From assembly GCA_963669265.1 (NCBI GenBank), contig OY769916.1:2170001-2234000 (forward strand): 64,000 nucleotides of DNA. The letters are read 5' to 3'. Shown piece by piece: positions 34,472 through 42,757 of the stretch (the stretch's first letter is position 1; each line of letters opens with the position of its first letter). The stretch is from SZUA-547 sp963669265 (lineage in GTDB: Bacteria > Pseudomonadota > Alphaproteobacteria > Rhodobacterales > Rhodobacteraceae). A program made the translations under genes and the position numbers. Below the pieces are notes generated by a model that worked only from the letters and a program-made list of their open reading frames with translations, made no database searches and was not told the origin of the DNA.

Positions 34472-35590
34472 TCAGACGCGCATCGGCATCACCACATAGA
34501 CCGCGCCGAAATCTTCGCCCTCGCGCACCATGGTGGGACGCGTGGCGTCGTCGAACATGAAGACCGCGTTCTCGCGATCGACCTGCCCCGCGATCTCCAG
34601 AAGATATTTGGCGTTGAAACCGATCTCCAGCGGCTCGTCGTCATAGCCAACCGCCAGTTCTTCGGTCGCCGAGCCGCTGTCGGGCGCGTTCACCGACAGC
34701 GACAACCGGTCCTGATCCAGCGCCAGCTTAACTGCGCGGGACCGCTCGGAGGAGACCGTCGCCACCCGGTCCACCGCCTGCGCGAAAGCTGCGGCGTCGA
34801 CCTCCAGCTTCTTGGTGTTGCCGCTGGGGATGACGCGGGAATAATCGGGAAATGTGCCGTCGATGACTTTCGAGGTCAGGATCAGGCCGTCGCCCTTGAA
34901 GCGGATCTTGGTCTCGGACACCGAAACCTCCACCTCCGCCTCATCGTCCTCCAAAAGTTTGCGCAACTCGCCGACCGTCTTGCGCGGCACGATCACGCCC
35001 GGCGAAGCGGTCGACCCGTCAGGCGCCGCCACATCCACTCGCGCCAAACGATGACCGTCGGTCGCCACGGCGCGCAACGCGGTCTGGCCGCCATCCTCGG
35101 CGATATGCAGGTAAACGCCGTTGAGGTAATAGCGGGTTTCCTCGGTGGAGATGGCGAATTTCGACTTGTCGAACAGACGCCTCAGATCGGGCGCTTTAGC
35201 GGAATACGTCACCTCGTATTCGCTCGACGCCATCATCGGAAAATCTTCGCGCGGCAGCGTGGCCAGCGAGAACCGGGAGCGTCCCGCCTCCACCTCGACC
35301 CGGCCGCCGCCTTCATCCGTATAGAGCGAGACGTCCGACCCGTCCGGCAGCTTGCGCACGATCTCATGCAGCGTGTGGGCGGCGACCGTGGTCGCGCCGG
35401 CCTGCTCCACCATCGCGGGGATGGTTTCGATCACTTCGATATCGAGATCGGTGGCCCGCAGCGACACCTCGCCGCCCTCGGCCTCCAGCAACACGTTCGA
35501 CAGAATGGGGATGGTGTTGCGCCGTTCAACAACGCCCTGGGCTCGGCTCATCGCTTTCAGGAGGGCGCTGCGCTCTATGCTGACTTTCAT
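34472..35590 (-). CDS. dnaN: DNA polymerase III beta subunit (sliding clamp)
   Basis: DnaN, 372 residues, forms the dimeric ring that tethers polymerase III to DNA. It has the triple-domain pattern, opening MKVSIERSALLKAMSRAQGVVERRNTIPIL in two segments, with RATDLDIEV, SRFSLATLPREDFP, the ATDGHRLARV loop (about 178-187) and the C-terminal AVYVVMPMRV, which ends with the family M-P-M-R pattern. It lies 133 bp after dnaA, in the order dnaA-dnaN-recF. Confidence 0.99.
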   Translation of the reverse strand: MKVSIERSALLKAMSRAQGVVERRNTIPILSNVLLEAEGGEVSLRATDLDIEVIETIPAMVEQAGATTVAAHTLHEIVRKLPDGSDVSLYTDEGGGRVEVEAGRSRFSLATLPREDFPMMASSEYEVTYSAKAPDLRRLFDKSKFAISTEETRYYLNGVYLHIAEDGGQTALRAVATDGHRLARVDVAAPDGSTASPGVIVPRKTVGELRKLLEDDEAEVEVSVSETKIRFKGDGLILTSKVIDGTFPDYSRVIPSGNTKKLEVDAAAFAQAVDRVATVSSERSRAVKLALDQDRLSLSVNAPDSGSATEELAVGYDDEPLEIGFNAKYLLEIAGQVDRENAVFMFDDATRPTMVREGEDFGAVYVVMPMRV

Positions 35591-35723
35591 GTATCGCGAT
35601 CCACTCGACGCCGCGCCTCTCTATGGGGCGCTATTATTCCGGGAAAGCGACAGTAACCGCCAGATCGCGGGGGTCAAACACTGATTCGCGTTTGCGCAGC
35701 GCCAGATGGCGGGAAGCGGCGCG

Positions 35724-37232
35724 TCACGCCTCCAGCATGCGGCGCAGAAGTTCGATATCCTCGGCCATCGCCGAGTCCGTCTCGCACAGTTGCTCGATCT
35801 TGCGCACCGCGTGAAGAACGGTGGTGTGATCGCGCCCGCCGAATTTGCGGCCGATATCCGGCAGCGAGCGCTGCGTCAGCATCTTGGCCAAATACATCGC
35901 GATCTGGCGCGGACGCGCGACCGCCCGCGCCCGCCGGGGCGACAGCATGTCGGTCATGCGGATGTTGTAGTGCTGGCAGCATTTTCGAATGATCTCGTCG
36001 ACCGTCACCTTGCGGTCCGAGGCGCGCAGAATGTCCGAGAGGCATTCCTGCGCCATGTCGAGATCGATCGGTCGCCCGACCAGCGTCGCGAAAGCCACCA
36101 GCCGCGTCAGCGCACCCTCCAGCACCCGCACGTTCGAGGAGATGCGATGCGCCAGAAACTCCAGAACCTTGGCGTCCAGCACCAGCCCCGGATTTGCCTC
36201 CGACACCGATTCCGCCTTTGATTGCAGAATGCCGAGCCGTAGCTCGTAATCGGTCGGATGAATGTCGACCACCAGCCCCCATTGCAGGCGAGAGCGAATG
36301 CGCTCCTCCAGCCCGTCGATCTCATTCGGGCTGCGATCGGCGGAGATCACGATCTGCTTGGACTGGTCGATCAGCGCGTTGAACGTGTGGAAGAACTCTT
36401 CCTGCGTCGAATCCTTGCCGGCGATGAATTGCACGTCGTCCACCATCAGCACGTCGACGGAGCGGAATTGCTGCTTGAAGCTGATCGTGTCGCGATAACG
36501 CAGCGCCTGCACGAACCGGTACATGAACTGCTCGGCCGAGAGATAGAGCACCCGACGGTTCGTATAGCGCTGGCTCAACTCCCATGCGATGGCGTGCATC
36601 AGATGGGTTTTGCCGAGCCCCACGCCGCCATAGAGAAAGAGCGGATTGAAGGTCACGTCCGCGGTTTCCGACACCCGGCGGGCGGCGGCATGCGCCAACT
36701 CGTTTGGTTTGCCGACGATGAAACTGTCGAAGGTGAAGCGGGGATCGAGCGGCGACGAGGGCAGCGCCTCAGCTCCCGCCCCATTGGCCGCCGCCGCGAC
36801 TGACGCAGCGTTGTGCGCCGACGCGTCCTGCCGCGGTTTGTACTGTTGCGCGGTTGTTTCCGACTGCGCGCAGGGTTTGGCGTTGCTGGGCGCGCCAGGC
36901 GCCGCCGCCGTGTTGACCGCCTCGGCCGTCTTGGCAGGGCGCGACTGCGCAGCTTCGAATTCGACGCGCTCGATACGGGGGTCCGCCGCCGCAAGCGCGT
37001 GCCGCACCGCATCGGCGTATTGATTGGCGACCCAGTTGCGCATGAAGGGCGTCGGGGCGGAAACCCGGGCTAGACCCTTGTCCAGCGCGGTCAGGGACAG
37101 CGGCGCGATCCAGCTTTCATACGCGCCCTGGCCAAGCGTCTGTTTGAGCAAATCGCTGGTGTCGGTCCACATCGCCTCCAGTGCGGCCGTGTCCCAGCCT
37201 GCCCCGCCGTCGTCCGATGCGTACTCGCCCAT
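35724..37232 (-). CDS. dnaA: Chromosomal replication initiator DnaA
   Basis: DnaA, 502 residues, binds DnaA boxes and opens oriC. Domain I is 1-90 (QGAYESWIAPL). Domain II is a variable Ala/Gln/Pro-rich linker, 90-155, somewhat long. The AAA+ domain has FLYGGVGLGKTHLMHA and VLMVDDVQFIAGKDSTQEEFFHTFNAL in segments. Domain IV has SLPDIGRKFGGRDHTTVLHAVRKIE, the DNA-binding signature. The ATG at 37232 sits behind a strong GGGGGGAG site. A rhodanese gene lies between dnaA and the AT-rich gap proposed as origin. Confidence 0.99.
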   Translation of the reverse strand: MGEYASDDGGAGWDTAALEAMWTDTSDLLKQTLGQGAYESWIAPLSLTALDKGLARVSAPTPFMRNWVANQYADAVRHALAAADPRIERVEFEAAQSRPAKTAEAVNTAAAPGAPSNAKPCAQSETTAQQYKPRQDASAHNAASVAAAANGAGAEALPSSPLDPRFTFDSFIVGKPNELAHAAARRVSETADVTFNPLFLYGGVGLGKTHLMHAIAWELSQRYTNRRVLYLSAEQFMYRFVQALRYRDTISFKQQFRSVDVLMVDDVQFIAGKDSTQEEFFHTFNALIDQSKQIVISADRSPNEIDGLEERIRSRLQWGLVVDIHPTDYELRLGILQSKAESVSEANPGLVLDAKVLEFLAHRISSNVRVLEGALTRLVAFATLVGRPIDLDMAQECLSDILRASDRKVTVDEIIRKCCQHYNIRMTDMLSPRRARAVARPRQIAMYLAKMLTQRSLPDIGRKFGGRDHTTVLHAVRKIEQLCETDSAMAEDIELLRRMLEA

Positions 37233-37280
37233 GCTCGCTCCCCCCGGCTTCGCCGGATCAGGGCGAAGCGCAATTCGTCT

Positions 37281-37745
37281 CTAGTTCTGGCGCCACGGAA
37301 GGCCATGCGCCTTCCAGCCGTTCAGACCGCCGCGGCGGCCGGACGGGTCCAGATCTCCCTCAAATCCCTCGGCGACATTCACGCATGTGACCGAACGCCC
37401 CTTGGCGCCCCATGCGCGGGCGACCGCCTGCGCCGCCTCCATCGACCGGGATCCGGATCTGCAGATGAAATACAGCTCCGTCGGCGCGACGCCCGCCGCG
37501 GCCACCGCCTGGTCGATCTCTTCGACGAATGCGGGGTTCACCTCCATGGTCGGAAACCGGCGCCATTCGATCAGGATCAGCTGTTTTCCGAGGCCCGAGA
37601 TGTCCGGCGCCCCGACAAAGGCCCATTCCGCGCGCGTGCGCACGTCGATCAGCAATGTGTCTGAATCGGCTTTGAGGGACTCGAAGGATGCTGAAGGATC
37701 AGCCTCTCCCACCATCACACCACTTTGCGCGTTTTGGTTCGCCAC
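37281..37745 (-). CDS. Rhodanese-domain protein
   Basis: A 154-residue single-domain sulfurtransferase-like protein. LLIDVRTRAEWAFVGAPDI (about 31-49) is the CH2A region and YFICRSGSRSMEAAQAV (about 91-107) holds the catalytic Cys in the CRSGSRS loop, typical of persulfide-forming rhodaneses. The acceptor is unknown. It has no signal peptide. It is transcribed in the same direction as dnaA, 48 bp upstream, with the AT-rich gap before it. The start ATG at 37745 follows GGCGGGGCGACG, with a weak site. Confidence 0.9.
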   Translation of the reverse strand: MANQNAQSGVMVGEADPSASFESLKADSDTLLIDVRTRAEWAFVGAPDISGLGKQLILIEWRRFPTMEVNPAFVEEIDQAVAAAGVAPTELYFICRSGSRSMEAAQAVARAWGAKGRSVTCVNVAEGFEGDLDPSGRRGGLNGWKAHGLPWRQN

Positions 37746-37789
37746 GTCGCCCCGCCTTTCGCCCCACTGCGCTCGAACCTACTGACGCC

Positions 37790-38070
37790 TTCGATTCGCC
37801 GCAACGCGTATTCGAAGAAAAAATAGGTTGGTCGACAGAACAGAAAAGAAAGTGTGATTCTTTGCAAAATGAAAATTGCGGCGAATACTTTCGGCGCAAT
37901 AGTAAACGGAAGCCATGTTTGGCTTCTCATTTAAGATCAATTTGGATGGTCGTTGCCGTGGCGACGCCGTGATGGCGGGAATCAAAGGCACCGCCAGACC
38001 GGGCGCAGACTATGCAGGGGAACCGGCGCTCGGCAATCCCCTAAATCGCAACTTGTGACAGTTTTGTAGC
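37790..38070. other. AT-rich gap, candidate replication origin
   Basis: A gap of about 370 bp between the rhodanese and rpsT genes next to dnaA. It holds an AT-rich stretch (37805-37950) in an otherwise GC-rich region. I could not find an exact TTATCCACA DnaA box by eye; only weak near-matches exist. The placement suits an alphaproteobacterial origin, but without boxes or strand-skew data this is only a candidate. Promoters of the rhodanese-dnaA transcript may also be here. Confidence 0.35.
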
Positions 38071-38081
38071 GATGATGCTGG

Positions 38082-38117
38082 GGCGCCTCAGCCAGCCGAG
38101 GCGCCGAAGCGTTTTTT
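38082..38117. terminator. Stem-loop beyond the rpsT stop, with a T-run on the opposite strand
   Basis: A perfect 8-bp stem (GGCGCCTC at 38082-38089 and its complement at 38098-38105) lies 10 bp past the rpsT stop. On the minus strand it is not followed by T's. On the plus strand GAAGCGTTTTTT follows, so the hairpin has terminator shape for plus-strand transcription from the gap. Confidence 0.5.
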
Positions 38118-38382
38118 AGGCGCTGAGCGCCTTAACCCGTCGTGCGAGGCGCGACACTTTACGGCTCGCCGTGTTCTTGTGGGTGATGCCCTTGGCGGCG
38201 CCGCGCATGATCTCAGGCTGGGCGGCGCGCAGCGCGGCGCGGGCCTTGTCGGCGTCGCCGGCTTCGATCGCCTCTTCGACCGCGCGGATAAAGGTCCGGA
38301 TGCGGCTGCGGCGGGCCGTGTTGACTTCGGTGCGTCGCGCGATCTGGCGAACGCGCTTTTTGGCGGACGGCGAGTTTGCCAT
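38116..38382 (-). CDS. rpsT: 30S ribosomal protein S20
   Basis: S20, 88 residues, with the family start MANSPSAKKRVRQIARRTEVN and a C-terminal basic helix (ASRKVSRLARRVKALSA). S20 binds 16S rRNA early in 30S assembly. The ATG at 38382 is the family start; upstream codons in frame do not match. rpsT beside dnaA is characteristic of alphaproteobacterial origin regions. Confidence 0.97.
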   Translation of the reverse strand: MANSPSAKKRVRQIARRTEVNTARRSRIRTFIRAVEEAIEAGDADKARAALRAAQPEIMRGAAKGITHKNTASRKVSRLARRVKALSA

Positions 38383-38500
38383 GTGATTTCGTCCCAAGCT
38401 TCTTGAAAAACAGGCCGCGTCTATACTGTCGCGCCCATGGATCGTCAAGGTGGAAACGCGCAAGGCGCGTATTGGAAAAAGAGCCGCTGAAACCCAGTGA

Positions 38501-39277
38501 TCAGCGGCCCGTGAACTGGGCTTTGCGCTTCTCGACGAACGCCGCCATGCCCTCGCTCTGATCCTCGGTCGCGAAGAGCGCGTGGAACATGCGGCGCTCG
38601 AATCTCAGCCCCTCGGAGAGCGGGGTCTCCAACGACCGGTTCACCGCCTCTTTGATGGCGAGGGCGGCCAGCGGAGGCATCTCGGCGATCTTGGCGGCGG
38701 TCGCGAGCGCCTCGTTCATCAGGTCGTCCACCGGAAACACCTGACTGACCAGCCCGGCGCGCTCCGCCTCTTCGGCGCCCATGAACCGGCCGGTCAGGCA
38801 CATTTCCATCGATTTCGACTTGCCGACCGCGCGCGTTAGCCGCTGGCTGCCGCCCGCCCCGGGCATGACGCCGATCGAGACCTCGGGTTGACCGAATTTC
38901 GCGGTGTCCGAGGCGTAGATGAAGTCGCACATCATCGCCAATTCGCAGCCGCCGCCCAGCGCATAGCCGGAAACCGCCGCGATGATGGGCTTGCGGACCT
39001 TGACCGCGGCCTCCCAGTTGGCGGTGATGAAATCCTCGCGATAAACGTCGGCGAAGGATTTCTCCCGCATCTCCTTGATGTCGGCGCCGGCGGCGAAGGC
39101 CTTGTCCGAGCCGGTCAGGACGATGGCGCGGATCGCGTCGTCTGCGTCGAACTTGGCCAGCGCCTCTGACAGCTCGTCCATCATCTGCCCGTTCAGCGCG
39201 TTCATGGCGTCGGGCCGGTGCAGACGGATGAGCCCGACATGGTCGCGGGTTTCGACGATCAGAGTCTCAAAGGCCAT
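38501..39277 (-). CDS. Enoyl-CoA hydratase
   Basis: A 258-residue crotonase-fold protein that hydrates trans-2-enoyl-CoA in beta-oxidation. It shows AFAAGADIKEM (about 61-71), the oxyanion loop VSGYALGGGCELAMMCD (about 99-115) and PEVSIGVMPGAGGSQRL (about 127-143) with the second catalytic Glu region. Length and motif spacing match the short-chain enoyl-CoA hydratase group. It lies upstream of rpsT on the same strand and divergent from ubiE-side genes. It has no dehydrogenase partner here. Confidence 0.93.
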   Translation of the reverse strand: MAFETLIVETRDHVGLIRLHRPDAMNALNGQMMDELSEALAKFDADDAIRAIVLTGSDKAFAAGADIKEMREKSFADVYREDFITANWEAAVKVRKPIIAAVSGYALGGGCELAMMCDFIYASDTAKFGQPEVSIGVMPGAGGSQRLTRAVGKSKSMEMCLTGRFMGAEEAERAGLVSQVFPVDDLMNEALATAAKIAEMPPLAALAIKEAVNRSLETPLSEGLRFERRMFHALFATEDQSEGMAAFVEKRKAQFTGR

Positions 39278-39337
39278 ATTGGCTGCCTCTTCGGTTTCAA
39301 CTTGCGCGGCGCGGCTTAGCGGATCACTGCGCGCCGA

Positions 39338-40243
39338 TCAACAGCAGACCGCTAAATGTTGGCATTTTGGACAATAGAAGCTGGACCGCCCCGACTGGGG
39401 GATACGGCGAATAGTCCCGCCGCATCCGGCGGTCCGGCAGGGCGCGCCCTCTCGATCGTAGACCTGGAACGCGTGTTGAAAATATCCCAGTTCGCCGTCG
39501 GCTTGACGATAATCTCGCAACGAGGAGCCGCCCGCTTCGATCGCGTCCCGCAGGGTTTGGCGAATCGCTGCGGCGAGATCCGCGATGCGGGCCTTGCCGA
39601 TCGCCCCGGCCAGCCGCTTTGGTGAGACGCCGGCCCGATAGAGCGCCTCGCAGACATAGATATTGCCTAGGCCCGCGACGACTTTCTGATCCAGCAGCGC
39701 CGCCTTGATCGGTGTCCGCCGCCCGGCCAGCCGCTCCGCCAGATACGCGGCGTGAAACCCGTTGCCCAGCGGCTCCGGCCCCAGGTTCGCGAGCAGTTTG
39801 TGCGCGTCAAGGTCCGCCGTCGGCCAAAGATCCATCGTCCCGAAGCGGCGCGCGTCGTTGAAAACCACGCGCGGCCCGCCCTCAATCTCGAAGACGATAT
39901 GGTCGTGCTTACCGTTCCCGAAATCTCTGTCGCCCGCTGCGTCATGATGAAACTCGCCCAGCGCCTCACCGCCGACAGAGCCGCCGATCAGCAGACGCCC
40001 CGACATGCCGAGATGAATGATCAGCGTCTCCTCCAGCCCCGCCGCAGGGTCGAGATCGATCAGCAGGTATTTCGACCGCCGCCGCAGCCGTATCGCGCGC
40101 CGCCCGGTCAGACGCGCGGCGAACCGATCCGGCAACGGCCAGCGCAAATCCGGCCGCCGCTGGATCACGCGGGCGAAGCGCTGGCCCTCCATGGCGGGCT
40201 CAAGCCCCCGGCGGACCGTTTCGACTTCGGGAAGTTCGGGCAT
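39338..40243 (-). CDS. mutM: Formamidopyrimidine-DNA glycosylase
   Basis: MutM/Fpg, 301 residues, removes 8-oxoguanine and other oxidised bases. The start is fixed by chemistry: after Met removal the N-terminus must be PELPEVETVRRGL, so the ATG at 40243 is right and upstream codons are not used. It shows the catalytic Glu at position 3, Lys in the RSKYLLIDLD region, the H2TH helix segment and the C-terminal zinc finger CRTAGCGGTIRRIPQSGRSS with the later CPKC pair. It is divergent from ubiE with a 78-bp gap. Confidence 0.97.
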   Translation of the reverse strand: MPELPEVETVRRGLEPAMEGQRFARVIQRRPDLRWPLPDRFAARLTGRRAIRLRRRSKYLLIDLDPAAGLEETLIIHLGMSGRLLIGGSVGGEALGEFHHDAAGDRDFGNGKHDHIVFEIEGGPRVVFNDARRFGTMDLWPTADLDAHKLLANLGPEPLGNGFHAAYLAERLAGRRTPIKAALLDQKVVAGLGNIYVCEALYRAGVSPKRLAGAIGKARIADLAAAIRQTLRDAIEAGGSSLRDYRQADGELGYFQHAFQVYDREGAPCRTAGCGGTIRRIPQSGRSSFYCPKCQHLAVCC

Positions 40244-40321
40244 CGCGACCTTTCGACATTCGTTGGCCGACATTGCCAAATCCCATGGAAGCCGTCGGCG
40301 GAGCGCGCTAGTTTGCGCCCC

Positions 40322-41095
40322 ATGATCAAAGACGCAAGCTCAGACGCAATCGACGACTCCACCACCCATTTCGGGTTCCGCGATGTGCGAGAGGACGAAA
40401 AGGCTGGCCTCGTGCACGGCGTCTTCTCCAATGTCGCCTCACGCTATGACGTGATGAACGACGTGATGTCGCTGCGCATCCACCGGCTCTGGAAGGATGC
40501 GCTGGTCGACTGGATGGCCCCGCGGCCCGGCACGCAATTGCTCGACGTGGCGGGCGGCACCGGCGACATCTCCTTCCGCTTTCTCAACCGGCTGAAGGGC
40601 GAAGGGCGCGCCACCGTCTGCGACATGACCGAGTCGATGCTGGCCGAGGGTCGCCAGCGGGCGGAGGCGCAGGGCCTCGCCGACAAGGTGGACTGGGTCT
40701 GCGGCGACGCCATGGCTCTGCCGTTCGACGATCGCAGCTTTGACGCCTTCACCATCGCGTTCGGCATCCGCAACGTCACCCGGATCGAAGAAGCGCTGGC
40801 CGAGGCATACCGCGTGCTGAAGCCCGGCGGGCGATTCCTGTGCCTGGAGTTCAGCCAGTTGCCGAATGACGGGCTGCAAAAGCTCTACGACCTTTATTCC
40901 TTCAACGTGATCCCGAAGATGGGCGAGCTGATCGCCAAGGACCGCGACAGTTATCAGTATCTGGTGGAATCAATCCGCAAATTCCCCGATCAGGAGACGT
41001 TCGCTGGCATGATCCGCAACGCCGGATTCGAGCGCGTGAAATATCGCAATCTCAGCCAGGGCGTCGCGGCGATCCATTCCGGCTGGCGGCTGTAA
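40322..41095 (+). CDS. ubiE: Demethylmenaquinone/ubiquinone methyltransferase UbiE
   Basis: UbiE, 257 residues, C-methylates the quinone ring in ubiquinone and menaquinone synthesis. Its SAM loop is LLDVAGGTGDISFR (about 73-86) with the family signatures YDVMNDVMSLRIHRLWKD and RNVTRIEEALAEAYRVLKPGG. The ATG at 40322 (MIKDASSDAID) is the most likely start; the frame is open far upstream but that part lies over the divergent mutM. ubiB follows 6 bp later. Confidence 0.97.
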   Translation: MIKDASSDAIDDSTTHFGFRDVREDEKAGLVHGVFSNVASRYDVMNDVMSLRIHRLWKDALVDWMAPRPGTQLLDVAGGTGDISFRFLNRLKGEGRATVCDMTESMLAEGRQRAEAQGLADKVDWVCGDAMALPFDDRSFDAFTIAFGIRNVTRIEEALAEAYRVLKPGGRFLCLEFSQLPNDGLQKLYDLYSFNVIPKMGELIAKDRDSYQYLVESIRKFPDQETFAGMIRNAGFERVKYRNLSQGVAAIHSGWRL

Positions 41096-41101
41096 CGCCT
41101 G

Positions 41102-42646
41102 ATGATCCACGCGTTCCGGCATCTCTGGCGGCTCGCCCGCGTCGGCGCCACGCTGGAGCGCACCGACGCCATGCCCAATGTGCTGGACGCGTTTGACGCG
41201 CCCACGCGCCTGCGTCTGGTCATTCGCGTTCTCACCCGGCCCGCCGCATTCATGGGTCTGAAAGGCGCGGAAGATCTGCCGCCCTCCGCCCGCGCCCTGC
41301 AGGCGCTCGGCCCGGCCTACGTGAAATTCGGGCAGGTTCTGAGCACGAGGCCGGACGTCACCGGAAAGTCGCTATCGCGCGAATTGCGGGTGCTGCAGGA
41401 CCGGCTGCCGCCCTTCAGCGACGAAGAAGCGCGCCAGACCATTGAGCATGAGCTTGGACGCCCAGTGGAGGAGATGTTCTCGGAATTCGGCGCGTCCGTC
41501 GCGGCCGCCTCGATCGCGCAGGTGCATCCGGCGACCGTTCGGGAAACCGGACAAAAAGTGGCGGTCAAGGTGCTGCGCCCGGAAATCGAGCGTGAGTTCC
41601 GCAAGGATGTGGACGCGTTTTATTTCGCCGCCCGCGTGATCGAGTTTCTCGTTCCCTTTTCCCGCCGGTTGCGTCCCACCGCCGTGATCGAGCATTTCGA
41701 CGGCGTGGTGACGACAGAGATGGACTTGCGGCTGGAGGCCTCGGCCGCCTCGGAATACCGCGCCAACTCCGCCAACGACCAGGCGATCGACGCGCCGGAG
41801 GTCTTCTGGCCGCTCTCGGCGCGCCGGGTGATGACCACCGAATGGGTCGCGGGCACGCCGATGGGCGATCTGGAGGAGCTGAAGGCGAAAGGCTATGACC
41901 TGCCCGCGCTGGCTGAGGGCATGATCCAGACCTTCCTGCGCCATGCACTGCGCGACGGGTTTTTCCACGCCGACATGCATCAGGGCAATTTAAAGGTCGC
42001 CGAAGACGGCACCATCGTCGCGCTCGATTTTGGCATCATGGGTCGCATCGACCCTCTGACGCGGCGCTATTACGCCGAGATCCTCTATGGCTTCCTGCAA
42101 AAGGATTATGAGCGCGTCGCGGCGGTGCATTTTGAGGCCGGTTACGTGCCCGCCGACAAGAATGTCGCCGATTTCGCCCAAGCATTGCGGGCGGTGGGCG
42201 AGCCGATCTTCGGGCAGGACGCCAGCCAGATCTCCATGGGCCGCGTTCTGGCCTATCTGTTCGAGGTGACCGAACGGTTCGGCATGCAGACCCGCACGGA
42301 GCTGATCCTGCTTCAGCGCACCATGGTCGTGGTCGAAGGGGTCGCGCGCAGCCTCGATCCGAACTCGAACATGTGGCGTTCGGCCCAGCCCGTGGTCGAG
42401 GAATGGATCAAAGGCAATCTGGGGCCCGCCGCCGTTGCACATGACGTGCAAAAGGCCTTGCTGGCGCTGGCGCGGCTCAGCCCGCGTCTGCCGGAGATGG
42501 CGGAGACGCTGCTGGTCAAACTGGCTGAGGAGGACGCTGGCGGTGAGCCGGAAGGCGAGTCCGCCGCCCCGCGCGGCTGGCTGGCGCTCGGCTTCTCCGC
42601 CGCGGTCGGCGCGGCGGCGGCGCTGCTGCTGATCGGGCTTTCGTGA
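41102..42646 (+). CDS. ubiB: ABC1/UbiB-family atypical kinase, ubiquinone biosynthesis
   Basis: UbiB, 514 residues, is needed for early ubiquinone synthesis; it is an ATPase of the atypical ABC1 kinase family. It shows the KxGQ motif AYVKFGQVLSTRPD (about 76-89), AAASIAQVH with AVKVLRP, ADMHQGNLKV and LDFGIMGR near residues 280-305. The C-terminus has two hydrophobic helices (ALGFSAAVGAAAALLLIG), as in UbiB, anchoring it in the membrane. It is the second gene of a ubiE-ubiB pair. A lysine-rich gene follows 111 bp later, whereas coaBC is the usual neighbour. Confidence 0.96.
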   Translation: MIHAFRHLWRLARVGATLERTDAMPNVLDAFDAPTRLRLVIRVLTRPAAFMGLKGAEDLPPSARALQALGPAYVKFGQVLSTRPDVTGKSLSRELRVLQDRLPPFSDEEARQTIEHELGRPVEEMFSEFGASVAAASIAQVHPATVRETGQKVAVKVLRPEIEREFRKDVDAFYFAARVIEFLVPFSRRLRPTAVIEHFDGVVTTEMDLRLEASAASEYRANSANDQAIDAPEVFWPLSARRVMTTEWVAGTPMGDLEELKAKGYDLPALAEGMIQTFLRHALRDGFFHADMHQGNLKVAEDGTIVALDFGIMGRIDPLTRRYYAEILYGFLQKDYERVAAVHFEAGYVPADKNVADFAQALRAVGEPIFGQDASQISMGRVLAYLFEVTERFGMQTRTELILLQRTMVVVEGVARSLDPNSNMWRSAQPVVEEWIKGNLGPAAVAHDVQKALLALARLSPRLPEMAETLLVKLAEEDAGGEPEGESAAPRGWLALGFSAAVGAAAALLLIGLS

Positions 42647-42757
42647 TCCGACGTCCTTTTTCTGTCGCTTTCTGAAGTTCCGAGTCTATCGTGTGTCACG
42701 CCCGGTCGCACCGCGCGCGCAACACTTCATCCAATTGCAGATTTGCAGGAGACTCCG

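Noticed and set aside
37740..38110. Exact DnaA boxes (TTATCCACA) in the dnaA-proximal gap
   Set aside because: I found only weak matches by eye, so I did not annotate boxes.
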